Origin: Desulfocapsa sp050291935 | GTDB lineage: Bacteria > Desulfobacterota > Desulfobulbia > Desulfobulbales > Desulfocapsaceae | Length of the DNA stretch: 23,660 nt | Direction: 5' to 3' | NCBI GenBank assembly: GCA_050291935.1 | Contig: JBNKKR010000051.1 | Span: 1-23,660 of the forward strand | In this document: in pieces, positions 14,719 to 22,089 of the stretch | Numbering within the stretch: position 1 is the first letter of the stretch | Layout of the letters: each line of letters starts with the position of its first letter | Notes under the pieces: model-generated | Database searches by the model: none | What the model was told of the DNA's origin: nothing | The model's input: only the letters and a program-made list of their open reading frames with translations | Position numbers and translations under genes: made by a program

Positions 14719-15841
14719 TGCTAAGGAAGTGACGACTCCGATCGAAGAAATTGCAGCACATTGTGTTAACTGTACTCTTTGCGTGAAGGAATGTGCGTTT
14801 TTGCAAGAGTATGGATCGCCACAAAAGCTTGCTACGCAGTGGCTTGCAAAAGAGGATGATGAATCCCTTTACCCTTTTTCCTGTAGTCTCTGTGGCTTAT
14901 GTCATGGAGTGTGCCCCAAGAAGCTTGATCCGTCTGCCATGTTTCTTGCCATGCGGCGTCAATTGGTGGCAAGGGGAGTTGGTGGATTAACACAGCATAA
15001 GACCATCCGTTCCTATGAGCGGCGGGGAAGTTCTTCTCTGTTATCCTGGTACTATTTCCCACCGGGCTGTGAAACAATTTTTTTTCCAGGGTGCGCATTA
15101 CCCGGAAGCCGCCCGCAGACAGTGACTAGCATCATATCGATATTGCAGGAGAACGTTCCAAATATCGGTTTTGTATTTGATTGCTGCACCAAACCTTCCC
15201 ATGATCTTGGAGAGCAGCACTATTTTCTGGAGATGTTTGGTGCACTTTGTACAATATTACAGGATCAAGGAGTGAAAAAGGTGTTGCTTGCCTGCCCAAA
15301 TTGTCACCGGATTTTTAGTGAATACGGAAAGATGTTTGAGGTTGAAACACTCTATGACTTCTTTTCGGAACAAAAAATCTTCCGCAGTGAGCTTTCTCAG
15401 GAAGTAACGGTCCATGATCCCTGTGGAATACGACATGAGCAAGCTGTACAGCAAAGCGCCAGAAAACTTGTGCGCCAGCAAGGGCTTAGCATCCAGGAAA
15501 TGAAACATACAGGACGAAAGTCACTTTGTTGCGGAGAAGGTGGGTCGGCTGGATATGTTCGGCCTGATTTGTCAAAACAGTGGACAGCAAAACGGGTGGA
15601 AGAGGCTGCGGGGAGACTGGTGGTGACGTACTGTGGAGGCTGTACGCATATTTTAGGAAAAAAAACAAAAGTTGTTCACCTACTCGACCTGCTGGTGGCA
15701 CCAAAAGAGACCATTCGGGGAAGAAGAAAAGTGAACAGAGCACTTCTTATTTACTGGACGCGTTTTTGGCTTATCCAAAAATTTAAAAGACGATTTGTTG
15801 GAGGTGTTAGAGGAAATAGGAAGAGTCTATTACCCTCCTAG
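14690..15841 (+). CDS. HdrD/HdrB-like Fe-S protein with two CCG domains
   Basis: The protein is about 383 residues. Two [4Fe-4S] ferredoxin motifs come first: C25-x2-C28-x2-C31-x3-C35 and C65-x2-C68-x2-C71-x3-C75. Two complete cysteine-rich CCG domains follow: C135, C165-C166, C202-x2-C205; and C245, C280-C281, C315-x2-C318. In heterodisulfide reductase, such domains hold noncubane clusters that handle disulfide substrates. The C-terminus is basic (KFKRRF) with one weakly hydrophobic stretch, so it may lie peripherally on a membrane. The start is uncertain: GTG 14690 overlaps yedF, and GTG 14729 has AAGGA too close. Either way the gene is coupled to yedF. The physiological disulfide or redox partner is unknown. 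Confidence 0.88.
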   Translation: MLEKWCRPISAKEVTTPIEEIAAHCVNCTLCVKECAFLQEYGSPQKLATQWLAKEDDESLYPFSCSLCGLCHGVCPKKLDPSAMFLAMRRQLVARGVGGLTQHKTIRSYERRGSSSLLSWYYFPPGCETIFFPGCALPGSRPQTVTSIISILQENVPNIGFVFDCCTKPSHDLGEQHYFLEMFGALCTILQDQGVKKVLLACPNCHRIFSEYGKMFEVETLYDFFSEQKIFRSELSQEVTVHDPCGIRHEQAVQQSARKLVRQQGLSIQEMKHTGRKSLCCGEGGSAGYVRPDLSKQWTAKRVEEAAGRLVVTYCGGCTHILGKKTKVVHLLDLLVAPKETIRGRRKVNRALLIYWTRFWLIQKFKRRFVGGVRGNRKSLLPS

Positions 15842-15848
15842 CCAAGCG

Positions 15849-16523
15849 TTACCCGTCCATTTCCATAGACCCGTTTCCGGAATCATCTATCTGAATAATC
15901 TTGTTTATTTTGGCACCGGACTCCCAGAGCGCATCGACCAGTGTATCGATATTTCTTCCGTTGACGCGGATGGTTAAGAGTTGTTGGCTTGTGGAGTAGC
16001 CACCATATAAGCAGAGGCTGTTGATACACACGTTCTCTGTCCTACAGCAATGAATCACGTTATAAAAACTTTCCTTCTTTTTGGGGATAAGCATTTCGAT
16101 TCGAGTATCACCGTCTTTGCCGGCCATTATTGCCTGAAATGCCGCAAAGATATCTGTTTCAGTGATAATTCCCACCAAAGAGTCTTCTTCCACCACCGGG
16201 ATCCCGCCAATTTTATGTTTTTGGAGTATACGTGCCACCTCTTCTAAGGGCGTCATTTTGGTGACTGTGAGCGGATGGGTGGTCATAAATGATGCGACTT
16301 TTCCCTGTTCTCCGATTATATGATCCTCAATACCGGTAGTGTTTAAGGGTGATGGTAAGGCGTTTAACAGATCCTCGCGGGTGATAATGCCTTGTAAAAT
16401 TCCATTGTCAGTCACTGGAAGATGCCGAAAACCATGCTGTTCGAGGAGTACTTTGGCGGCTTTAATGGAAGTATCGGGCGCAACCTGTATAACATCACTC
16501 TTCATCCAAAGTTTTGTGAACAT
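15849..16523 (-). CDS. CBS-pair protein with C-terminal ACT-like domain
   Basis: The 224-residue protein has CBS domains at about 5-55 (FRHLPVTDNGILQGIITRED) and 78-128 (IGGIPVVEEDSLVGIITETD). Residues 139-212 show an ACT-like beta-alpha-beta pattern ending in NGRNIDTLVDALWESGAKINKI. AcuB-like proteins have this order, and both modules usually bind small ligands such as nucleotides or amino acids. The cysteine cluster in the ACT-like part (HCCRTENVCINSLC) is unusual. AAGGGG precedes the ATG. It is the last gene of a likely operon with the NifM-like and FapA-like genes and converges on the HdrD-like gene with only 7 bp between stops. Confidence 0.88.
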   Translation of the reverse strand: MFTKLWMKSDVIQVAPDTSIKAAKVLLEQHGFRHLPVTDNGILQGIITREDLLNALPSPLNTTGIEDHIIGEQGKVASFMTTHPLTVTKMTPLEEVARILQKHKIGGIPVVEEDSLVGIITETDIFAAFQAIMAGKDGDTRIEMLIPKKKESFYNVIHCCRTENVCINSLCLYGGYSTSQQLLTIRVNGRNIDTLVDALWESGAKINKIIQIDDSGNGSMEMDG

Positions 16524-16542
16524 CTATCACCCCTTACACAAA

Positions 16543-18180
16543 TTATAACGCTGACTCTGAAAAACGATGCTTTTTTTTATCTAAATAAAACCGAGTGCTT
16601 GTTCTGTCACGGCGTATGATCATTACGCTGTTGGCAATTTGTATCTTTGTCCCGGAAAAGAGCGTTCCATGGATAGCAATTGAAATGGTGCTGATATCAG
16701 TTACATCTTCCGGGATAAGATCAATCTTGTTCATCTCCCTTTTGAGGAATTTAATGTGATTTTCCAGTGATTTTCGTTTGTTGATTTTTTTTTCCATGCC
16801 AAAGCGCTGCAGGAAAAGGGTCAGCTCTTGGTTGCATTCCTCTAACTGATGGTCAAGGGACATGTAGCGAAGATATTTTGCCGGTGAAACACCGGCGGCA
16901 AGCAACGTTTTTGGGGATTTCTGGGAACCAACCGTACCAAGGCTTATACTGCCACCGCAGAGGAGTTCGCTCGTCATAATCTGACTTTCTTTTGCGCAGC
17001 GAATATCTCCATTGGCAACTATTTTTGTATGATACGCCTGCTTACGAATAACCACATTTCCTTGGGCTCGTAGTTTCCCATGTTCCATAAAGGTAAAGTC
17101 AGCGTCCCCTTTGACATTGACCGCACATTTTTGACCGAGAATACCACCCTTGACCACAAGATTACCATGGCATTTGATTTTGGCAGATCTGATATTTCCA
17201 CCAAGGAATAGGTCTCCGCGGGTATGAACCTTGAATCCGGGGAGGATGGAACCCTTGATTTCCATAGCATTCTGCGATTCAATATTGCCGGTATTGTAAT
17301 CAATGTTCCCGGAAATAACCTGTTTTGCACATACTTTGAGAGAGTTTTCACCCACCATGGAGAGCACGCCGTTTTTTTTGGCAGTTATGACTCCGCTTTG
17401 TTCATCATAATTGGCATCGTCGGAAACGTTAACAGGCAGGTTTCTGCCAGGGATTTGTCCCACCGTCTCTTTGCAGATATTAATCCCGGGTGTTCCTTCC
17501 GTTGCTGGAATATGGATGGCAATGGTTTGTCCTTTTTTTACTCCCACAAACATCTTGCGTTCTCTAAAATCAATGGTGCCATCTCCTAACACTTTCCCAG
17601 GAAACGGGCCGACCTCTATGGCAAAGCGGAGAAAGCTATCTTTCCCATCTATGGGCGGTATCCCGCAGGCAATTCGGGCCTCTATGGTTTCGGATGCGTT
17701 TTTGTTTCTCTCAAGGAGCGATTGGATATGATCTTCGTTGAAACCAAAACAGATCTTATTATTGTGCAGTATGGTAATAATTTGCTCGACGGTGAGCGCT
17801 TCCATGGAAACGGGTGGGCAAAGACTAATGGTTGCCGTCATCTTATCTCTTGGAATATGGCAGAGAGGGAAAACGGTGACCAGTAGCTGATCAATCCCTT
17901 TTTTTACACTTTTTGTTATCTGCGGATAGCCATCAATCCGGCTAAAGATTTTTGTTTCGTCTTTTCCCAAATAGGTGTTTATCCCCTCAAGGAGTTGGCA
18001 GGGAGGTGGTTCTTGCTGCGGATCTGTGGAAGGAGAAAGGCGAACAAGGGGTGAATTTACGGTGACAAGTTCTGGGTATTGTTTTTTTGCACCATCTGCG
18101 ACACTAAGCTCTTTTGTCGCAAACAAAATCTCCGGGATAAGATGGTGTACTACAGCTTCCTTCGTTTCTTCATGGGCCAT
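16543..18180 (-). CDS. FapA/DUF342 family protein
   Basis: This 545-residue protein belongs to the DUF342 (FapA) family. After a variable N-terminus, the FapA N-terminal domain covers about 115-285 and contains the family motif ACGIPPIDGKDSFLRF. Residues 290-420 are a repetitive, glycine-rich right-handed beta-helix-type region (GSILPGF, GDLFLGGNI, GNLVVKGGI). A coiled coil (about 440-490) and a short beta C-terminus follow. No signal peptide or membrane segment is seen, so the protein should be cytosolic. Family members have been linked to flagellar assembly and surface regulation, but the molecular role is poorly defined. It starts 6 bp after the stop of the NifM-like gene, and the CBS-ACT gene follows 19 bp later. 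Confidence 0.88.
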   Translation of the reverse strand: MAHEETKEAVVHHLIPEILFATKELSVADGAKKQYPELVTVNSPLVRLSPSTDPQQEPPPCQLLEGINTYLGKDETKIFSRIDGYPQITKSVKKGIDQLLVTVFPLCHIPRDKMTATISLCPPVSMEALTVEQIITILHNNKICFGFNEDHIQSLLERNKNASETIEARIACGIPPIDGKDSFLRFAIEVGPFPGKVLGDGTIDFRERKMFVGVKKGQTIAIHIPATEGTPGINICKETVGQIPGRNLPVNVSDDANYDEQSGVITAKKNGVLSMVGENSLKVCAKQVISGNIDYNTGNIESQNAMEIKGSILPGFKVHTRGDLFLGGNIRSAKIKCHGNLVVKGGILGQKCAVNVKGDADFTFMEHGKLRAQGNVVIRKQAYHTKIVANGDIRCAKESQIMTSELLCGGSISLGTVGSQKSPKTLLAAGVSPAKYLRYMSLDHQLEECNQELTLFLQRFGMEKKINKRKSLENHIKFLKREMNKIDLIPEDVTDISTISIAIHGTLFSGTKIQIANSVMIIRRDRTSTRFYLDKKKHRFSESAL

Positions 18181-18186
18181 CAGATG

Positions 18187-19050
18187 CTAATCATCCTTGT
18201 TCCCCTGGACGAGTTCCTGGAGCCAGGAGCGGCAAGCATTAAGCTTCTTCTTTTTTAAGAGCCGGGGAAGTATTTGTACACTCGCTTCTTCAAAAGGAAT
18301 AGTGACTGCGGGATAAATGGAATTGCATTTGAGGATATGATACGCATCAGCACTTTCTATCACTTGACTGATTTCCCCTTCATCAAGGGCAAAAAGAGCT
18401 AAGTTAAGCGCATTGCAAAGTTCTCCTTTTACGATAATCCCTAGCTTTCCGCCTTCTTTTCCGGTCTCGCACTCGGAAAAATTTCTTGCCTCTTCGGCAA
18501 AATTTTGCGGATGATGGCAAAGCCGATCATGGATTGCAGTGATGGTATGTAAAGCCTGGTCAAAGCCTTGCGAAGGGGTGGCAAAGAGCTGGATCAAAGA
18601 GGCATCGCGGCGCTCGGGTTTATTAAACAAGCTATAATGGCTTTTGTAATAGCGTAACATCTCAGAAGGTTTGACGCTTTTTACAGAGGAGGCGACTCTG
18701 GCAAGTATGGTCTCTACGCGAAGGTCATTGTTGAGCGCTGCAAGATACTCATCATAGGAAAGGTGGTTGGCCTTAAGCATGTCAAAAAATGTTTCTCTGT
18801 CCGGATATTCTGCAATGATTCCGCTGATGGTCCACTGTAAAATCGATTGGGGAATAACGACGCTGCACGCCTCCTGAGAGGCCAGAATAACCTGGTGAAG
18901 AAGCATTTCCTCATTGGCATTTTTGAACACCTGGTTATATTCATCGTCCGTCAGGTTATTGCTGTTTTTTTTGAAATCTTGTGCAGCAAACTTCATCAAA
19001 TGAAAAGAGAGTTTAGGATTAGTCTTTTTATAATGTTTTTCCGGCTGCAT
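18187..19050 (-). CDS. NifM-family peptidyl-prolyl isomerase (parvulin type)
   Basis: The 287-residue protein matches the NifM layout from end to end. The N-terminal helical SurA_N-like domain (about 14-120) has ASQEACSVVIPQSIL and AALNNDLRVETILARV. The parvulin domain (about 145-245) has NFSECETGKEGGKLGIIVKG and SADAYHILKC (H238). A helical tail ends in SWLQELVQG. NifM is a cytosolic chaperone needed for nitrogenase Fe-protein maturation in Azotobacter. No signal peptide is present, consistent with a cytosolic role. The first parvulin catalytic histidine, expected near residue 152, is not there (DASLIQLF), so isomerase activity is doubtful. No nif gene is adjacent; the operon partners are FapA-like and CBS-ACT proteins. 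The assignment rests on remembered family sequences. Confidence 0.8.
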   Translation of the reverse strand: MQPEKHYKKTNPKLSFHLMKFAAQDFKKNSNNLTDDEYNQVFKNANEEMLLHQVILASQEACSVVIPQSILQWTISGIIAEYPDRETFFDMLKANHLSYDEYLAALNNDLRVETILARVASSVKSVKPSEMLRYYKSHYSLFNKPERRDASLIQLFATPSQGFDQALHTITAIHDRLCHHPQNFAEEARNFSECETGKEGGKLGIIVKGELCNALNLALFALDEGEISQVIESADAYHILKCNSIYPAVTIPFEEASVQILPRLLKKKKLNACRSWLQELVQGNKDD

Positions 19051-19136
19051 ACGATTTTTAATCCTGTTTCACAGTGCCAATTCTTGTGGATGCTGATGAT
19101 CAAAACAGTGTGTATGAAACACCTCTACTCCCATTT

Positions 19137-19164
19137 ATTGTATCGTATGAGGCTTTTGAAACAA
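19137..19164 (-). promoter_or_regulatory. Weak candidate promoter of the NifM-like operon
   Basis: On the minus strand TACAAT (19137-19142; 5/6) lies 16 bp after TTGTTT (19159-19164; 3/6). The leader to the ATG at 19050 would be about 80 nt. The weak -35 makes this tentative. Confidence 0.3.
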
Positions 19165-19206
19165 ACTCTTTTTTAAGAAAGTTCTTTTTTTGCTGGAAAC
19201 ACAGAA

Positions 19207-19512
19207 ATGCAGGTAGATAAAGGAAGAATATTGCATGAAACCCTAGCGTGTTTACAGGGTCTTGAGCCCGATCAGGGGCTCCTTTTGCAACCATTTAAAA
19301 AGGACAGATCCGTTTGCATCAGCTTTTTGGATGGTGCGGTTGCTGTCGTTGAAAAGGGATTTGTTGAAAAGGAGTATTTGGTGGGGAAGAAAAAAATTAA
19401 AAAGCTGTTGAAAGGTATCTGCAAGCGGGAGTTTCCAAGGAGCAATAAAATATGGTTGCAACAGCTTTCCAGTCAGGAGCTTGCTTTGTTTCTTTCATCT
19501 AAAAGAAGGTAG
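19207..19512 (+). CDS. Hypothetical protein, 101 residues
   Basis: I do not recognise this protein. It is basic, with a lysine-rich middle (GKKKIKKLLKGICKREF), no signal peptide and no membrane segment. The first half (FLDGAVAVVEKGFVEKEYLVG) suggests a small alpha/beta fold. It has two cysteines besides one near residue 15 and no metal-binding pattern. The ribosome binding site is weak (GGAAAC). It is divergent from the NifM-like operon and converges on the rubrerythrin-like gene with 34 bp between stops. No other frame in this stretch is more convincing, so it is probably real, but a chance frame cannot be excluded. Confidence 0.55.
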   Translation: MQVDKGRILHETLACLQGLEPDQGLLLQPFKKDRSVCISFLDGAVAVVEKGFVEKEYLVGKKKIKKLLKGICKREFPRSNKIWLQQLSSQELALFLSSKRR

Positions 19513-19546
19513 TCTCCGCCACCCTATCTGCGTAAAATTGATGCAT

Positions 19547-20035
19547 TCAGCAGCTTACAAAACGGCTGGCGGCGGCGGTGCAAATGGGACAACGATCAGG
19601 TCTGTTACCCTCTTTAATAAATCCACAAAAAGAACAGATATGATAGCTTCGTTTTTGCGTATCTTCGCTAAGCTTCTTGTAGAGGTTTTGATGCATCTGC
19701 TCCACCCGGGCAGACTGCGAGAATGCTGCCGCCATTGCCCGTTCTTTTTCCTTGCGGGCGATCTCTTCTGCTTGCTTGTATTGCTCGATTAGCTCAGGGA
19801 TCTCTTCTTCGAATGCTCCCCTGGCGTTGATGGTTGTTTTCTGAATTTGTCCCCGTAATTGAAGCAGAAAACGTCTGGCTTGTGCTTCTTCTGAGATGGC
19901 AATGGCCTGGAAGAGGGTCGCAAGTGCGTTATTACCATCCTGTTGCGCCCGAAGAGCATATATTTTTTTTCTGGCAGCACCACGTGATGTTTGTAAAAAT
20001 AAGAGTTCAAGCTGATTTCGGGTTTGTTTGTTCAT
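19547..20035 (-). CDS. Rubrerythrin-like protein with incomplete diiron site
   Basis: The 162-residue protein has the rubrerythrin layout: a ferritin-like four-helix part (about 1-122) and a C-terminal rubredoxin-like or zinc-ribbon knuckle with C134-x2-C137 and C149-x2-C152 (CSFCGF and CPICTA). Retained candidate metal ligands are E49, the E76-E78 region (FEEEIPELI) and E112-x2-H115. The first E-x2-H motif reads E-E-A-Q, with Q52 where histidine is expected, and the first-helix glutamate is not obvious. Peroxidase activity is therefore uncertain. GAGGAGG lies 8 bp before the ATG. It starts 13 bp after the AEC transporter stop, so the two are probably co-transcribed. Confidence 0.82.
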   Translation of the reverse strand: MNKQTRNQLELLFLQTSRGAARKKIYALRAQQDGNNALATLFQAIAISEEAQARRFLLQLRGQIQKTTINARGAFEEEIPELIEQYKQAEEIARKEKERAMAAAFSQSARVEQMHQNLYKKLSEDTQKRSYHICSFCGFIKEGNRPDRCPICTAAASRFVSC

Positions 20036-20048
20036 TTACAAAACCTCC

Positions 20049-20945
20049 TCAAAATAGTTTGTAGATAAAGGGTAGGGTAATAAACGCTGCCAGAATACCA
20101 TAGGCGGCCAATGCCGAGCTGAGTCGCGGTTTGAGACCAGCAATGGAGGCCAGTGCTCCGGCGGTTACCATGGGGGGCATGGCCGTTTCAAATAAAGAGA
20201 CTCGCGTTGCTTGGCTTGTGAGGTGCAGTATTTTACAACAGTATATAAAAAGAATGGGGGTTACTAAGAGTCTGATAATAAGTCCACTTGCCAGGGGCAG
20301 GAGTTCCTCTTTGGCGAGTAACAGTCGCATCTGAAAGCCAATGGCCACCATAACCACAGGAACCATTGATGCGGCAGTCATGGATAAAAAGCCAGTGACC
20401 CATTTGGGATAGGCGACACCATGCAGACAAAGTGCGAAAAGAAGGGCTAAAAATGGTGGAAAGAGAAGCATCCTCTTTACGGTGGATAAGAAATTTGGTT
20501 TAGCCTGGGAACTGTAAAGCGCAAGGATAAGCGTTCCGTAGGTGGATAATGCCAAAAAAGAGCCGAATTGGTCGTAGAGAACCGCATAAGAAATTCCGGC
20601 TGGGCCAAAAAAACGTTCCACCATGGGGATACCTAAAAACGATGTGTTACCAAGGGGCACCATAAGGAGGAGGGATCCTGTGATATCCCTTGAACAGCGA
20701 AGCATTTTGCATACAAGCAAGACTGCCATAGAAGAGAAGAGTATCACCGCCCAGGGCATAAGGAGCGGTGAGATGATGTCTTTGTTAAAATGGAGTTTTT
20801 GCACCTGCTGTAAAGTGAGCGCAGGTAAAGCAATATAGATGACGTAGAGGTTCAGAATTTTATCTGTCTCTTTTGGAAAAGCGGGGAGGTGACGTAAAAG
20901 TTGCCCCAAGGACATAAGGACGAAAATGGGCAGTACGGTTTCCAT
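20049..20945 (-). CDS. AEC-family (auxin efflux carrier-like) transporter
   Basis: The 298-residue integral membrane protein has about ten hydrophobic segments in two halves, as is typical of the AEC family. Family signatures include LNLYVIYIALPALTLQQV near the N-terminus and PLGNTSFLGIPMVERFFG in the first half, with the second-half counterpart FETAMPPMVTAGALA near residue 255. Relatives export or import organic anions such as malate; the substrate here cannot be told. A promoter with a perfect TATAAT lies so close that the transcript may be nearly leaderless, and I see no Shine-Dalgarno. The rubrerythrin-like gene follows after 13 bp. Confidence 0.9.
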   Translation of the reverse strand: METVLPIFVLMSLGQLLRHLPAFPKETDKILNLYVIYIALPALTLQQVQKLHFNKDIISPLLMPWAVILFSSMAVLLVCKMLRCSRDITGSLLLMVPLGNTSFLGIPMVERFFGPAGISYAVLYDQFGSFLALSTYGTLILALYSSQAKPNFLSTVKRMLLFPPFLALLFALCLHGVAYPKWVTGFLSMTAASMVPVVMVAIGFQMRLLLAKEELLPLASGLIIRLLVTPILFIYCCKILHLTSQATRVSLFETAMPPMVTAGALASIAGLKPRLSSALAAYGILAAFITLPFIYKLF

Positions 20946-20954
20946 AATGACGCT

Positions 20955-20982
20955 ATTATAACAAAGTTGTTAATGAGTACAA
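20955..20982 (-). promoter_or_regulatory. Predicted promoter of the AEC transporter operon
   Basis: On the minus strand TTGTAC (20977-20982; 4/6) and a perfect TATAAT (20955-20960) are separated by 16 bp. Only nine bases separate the -10 box from the ATG at 20945, so the predicted transcription start lies about 3 nt upstream of the start codon. Confidence 0.6.
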
Positions 20983-21017
20983 GAAATTGGAATGGTCGGT
21001 GCCTTCTCTTTACATGC

Positions 21018-21914
21018 TTATTCTGCTTTTTTCAGCCAAAAATTCTGACTGATTCCCACACCAATAAAAATAGTGACTCCACCAAGATACTGGATGAGGG
21101 AAAATACTTCATTAAAGATTAACCAGCCAAGCCCCATGGTGAAGAGTGGAATAAGGTTTATGTAAACGGCTGTTTTCCCGGCATCCATAAGTGAGAGGGC
21201 AAAGTTGTAGAGGCCAAAGGCCATAACCGTTACAAAAAGTCCCAAATAGACAATGGCACTTGTTGAGAGAAGTGTGAAACTCTGTGGCAGGGGAACAGTG
21301 GGGAGTAGTAGAAAAGGGGCAAAAAAGATGGTGCCAATAAGTGCCTGGAATGCAGTTATAAAAAGGGCAGGATACCGGTTACAGAGACGTTTGGCAACTA
21401 TTGTGTATGCCGTTGCGCATATCATGGCAACAAGTTCGTAAAAATTTCCAAGTAGCGGATTGGGGGTTTGTGCGCTGTTTTCTCCGCCAAGGCTGAGAAC
21501 AATTGCTCCAGACATGGCGAGGAAGAGGCCACTATAATTTTGCAGAGAAAACTTTTCGGCTAGAAGAAAGGCAGAACTTATTGAAACCAATAGGGGAAGC
21601 ATAGTAGTAATAACAGAAGCCTGTGAAGCGGAGGTGTTTTTCAAGGCGAGGGCTTCAAAAATAAAGTATAGACAGGGTTCGGCCAGTGCCAATATGATCA
21701 AGAGTTTCCAGTCTCCTTTTTGCACATTGACTCGTTTTAATCGTGGCCAAAAACAGAGAAAGGCCGTGGTGGCGATGAGCATTCTCCCAAATATAACGAC
21801 CATCGGGTGAAAGGTGACAAAGGCCAGCTTGAGTGCAATAAAGGAGCTGCCCCAAAGAAACATTGCCAACAAAAGACAAAAAGGGGCCAGTAGGTGAGAG
21901 TGTTTTGTGTTCAT
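21018..21914 (-). CDS. EamA/DMT-family transporter
   Basis: The 298-residue protein has about ten transmembrane helices in two EamA repeats (roughly 8-143 and 157-292). Family features are LAMFLWGSSFIALKLAF at the start, NTSASQASVITTMLPLLVSI around the end of repeat one, and DAGKTAVYINLIPLFTMGLG in repeat two. This places it in the drug/metabolite transporter superfamily (RhaT/YdcZ/EamA type), probably in the inner membrane exporting a small metabolite or amino acid. The substrate cannot be inferred. No Shine-Dalgarno is evident before the ATG. A TATACT -10-like hexamer lies about 30 bp upstream without a good -35. No partner gene is adjacent on the same strand. Confidence 0.9.
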   Translation of the reverse strand: MNTKHSHLLAPFCLLLAMFLWGSSFIALKLAFVTFHPMVVIFGRMLIATTAFLCFWPRLKRVNVQKGDWKLLIILALAEPCLYFIFEALALKNTSASQASVITTMLPLLVSISSAFLLAEKFSLQNYSGLFLAMSGAIVLSLGGENSAQTPNPLLGNFYELVAMICATAYTIVAKRLCNRYPALFITAFQALIGTIFFAPFLLLPTVPLPQSFTLLSTSAIVYLGLFVTVMAFGLYNFALSLMDAGKTAVYINLIPLFTMGLGWLIFNEVFSLIQYLGGVTIFIGVGISQNFWLKKAE

Positions 21915-22089
21915 GTAACTGGAAAGAACAGCTGGTAGTATAAGTTAAATGTCTAACAAGATGAAATTTTTGAACAAAACAGTATGGATCAGCTTCCATA
22001 CACCCTTGCCATAAAGCCGGTCAGGATATAGAGTCTGGCCAGAAAGTCAATAAATAGTTTGATAACCCATTATTTCAATATACATATCG

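Noticed and set aside
21950..22015. 21-codon plus-strand frame upstream of the large exported protein
   Set aside because: No ribosome binding site, no membrane or other recognisable feature, and length expected by chance.
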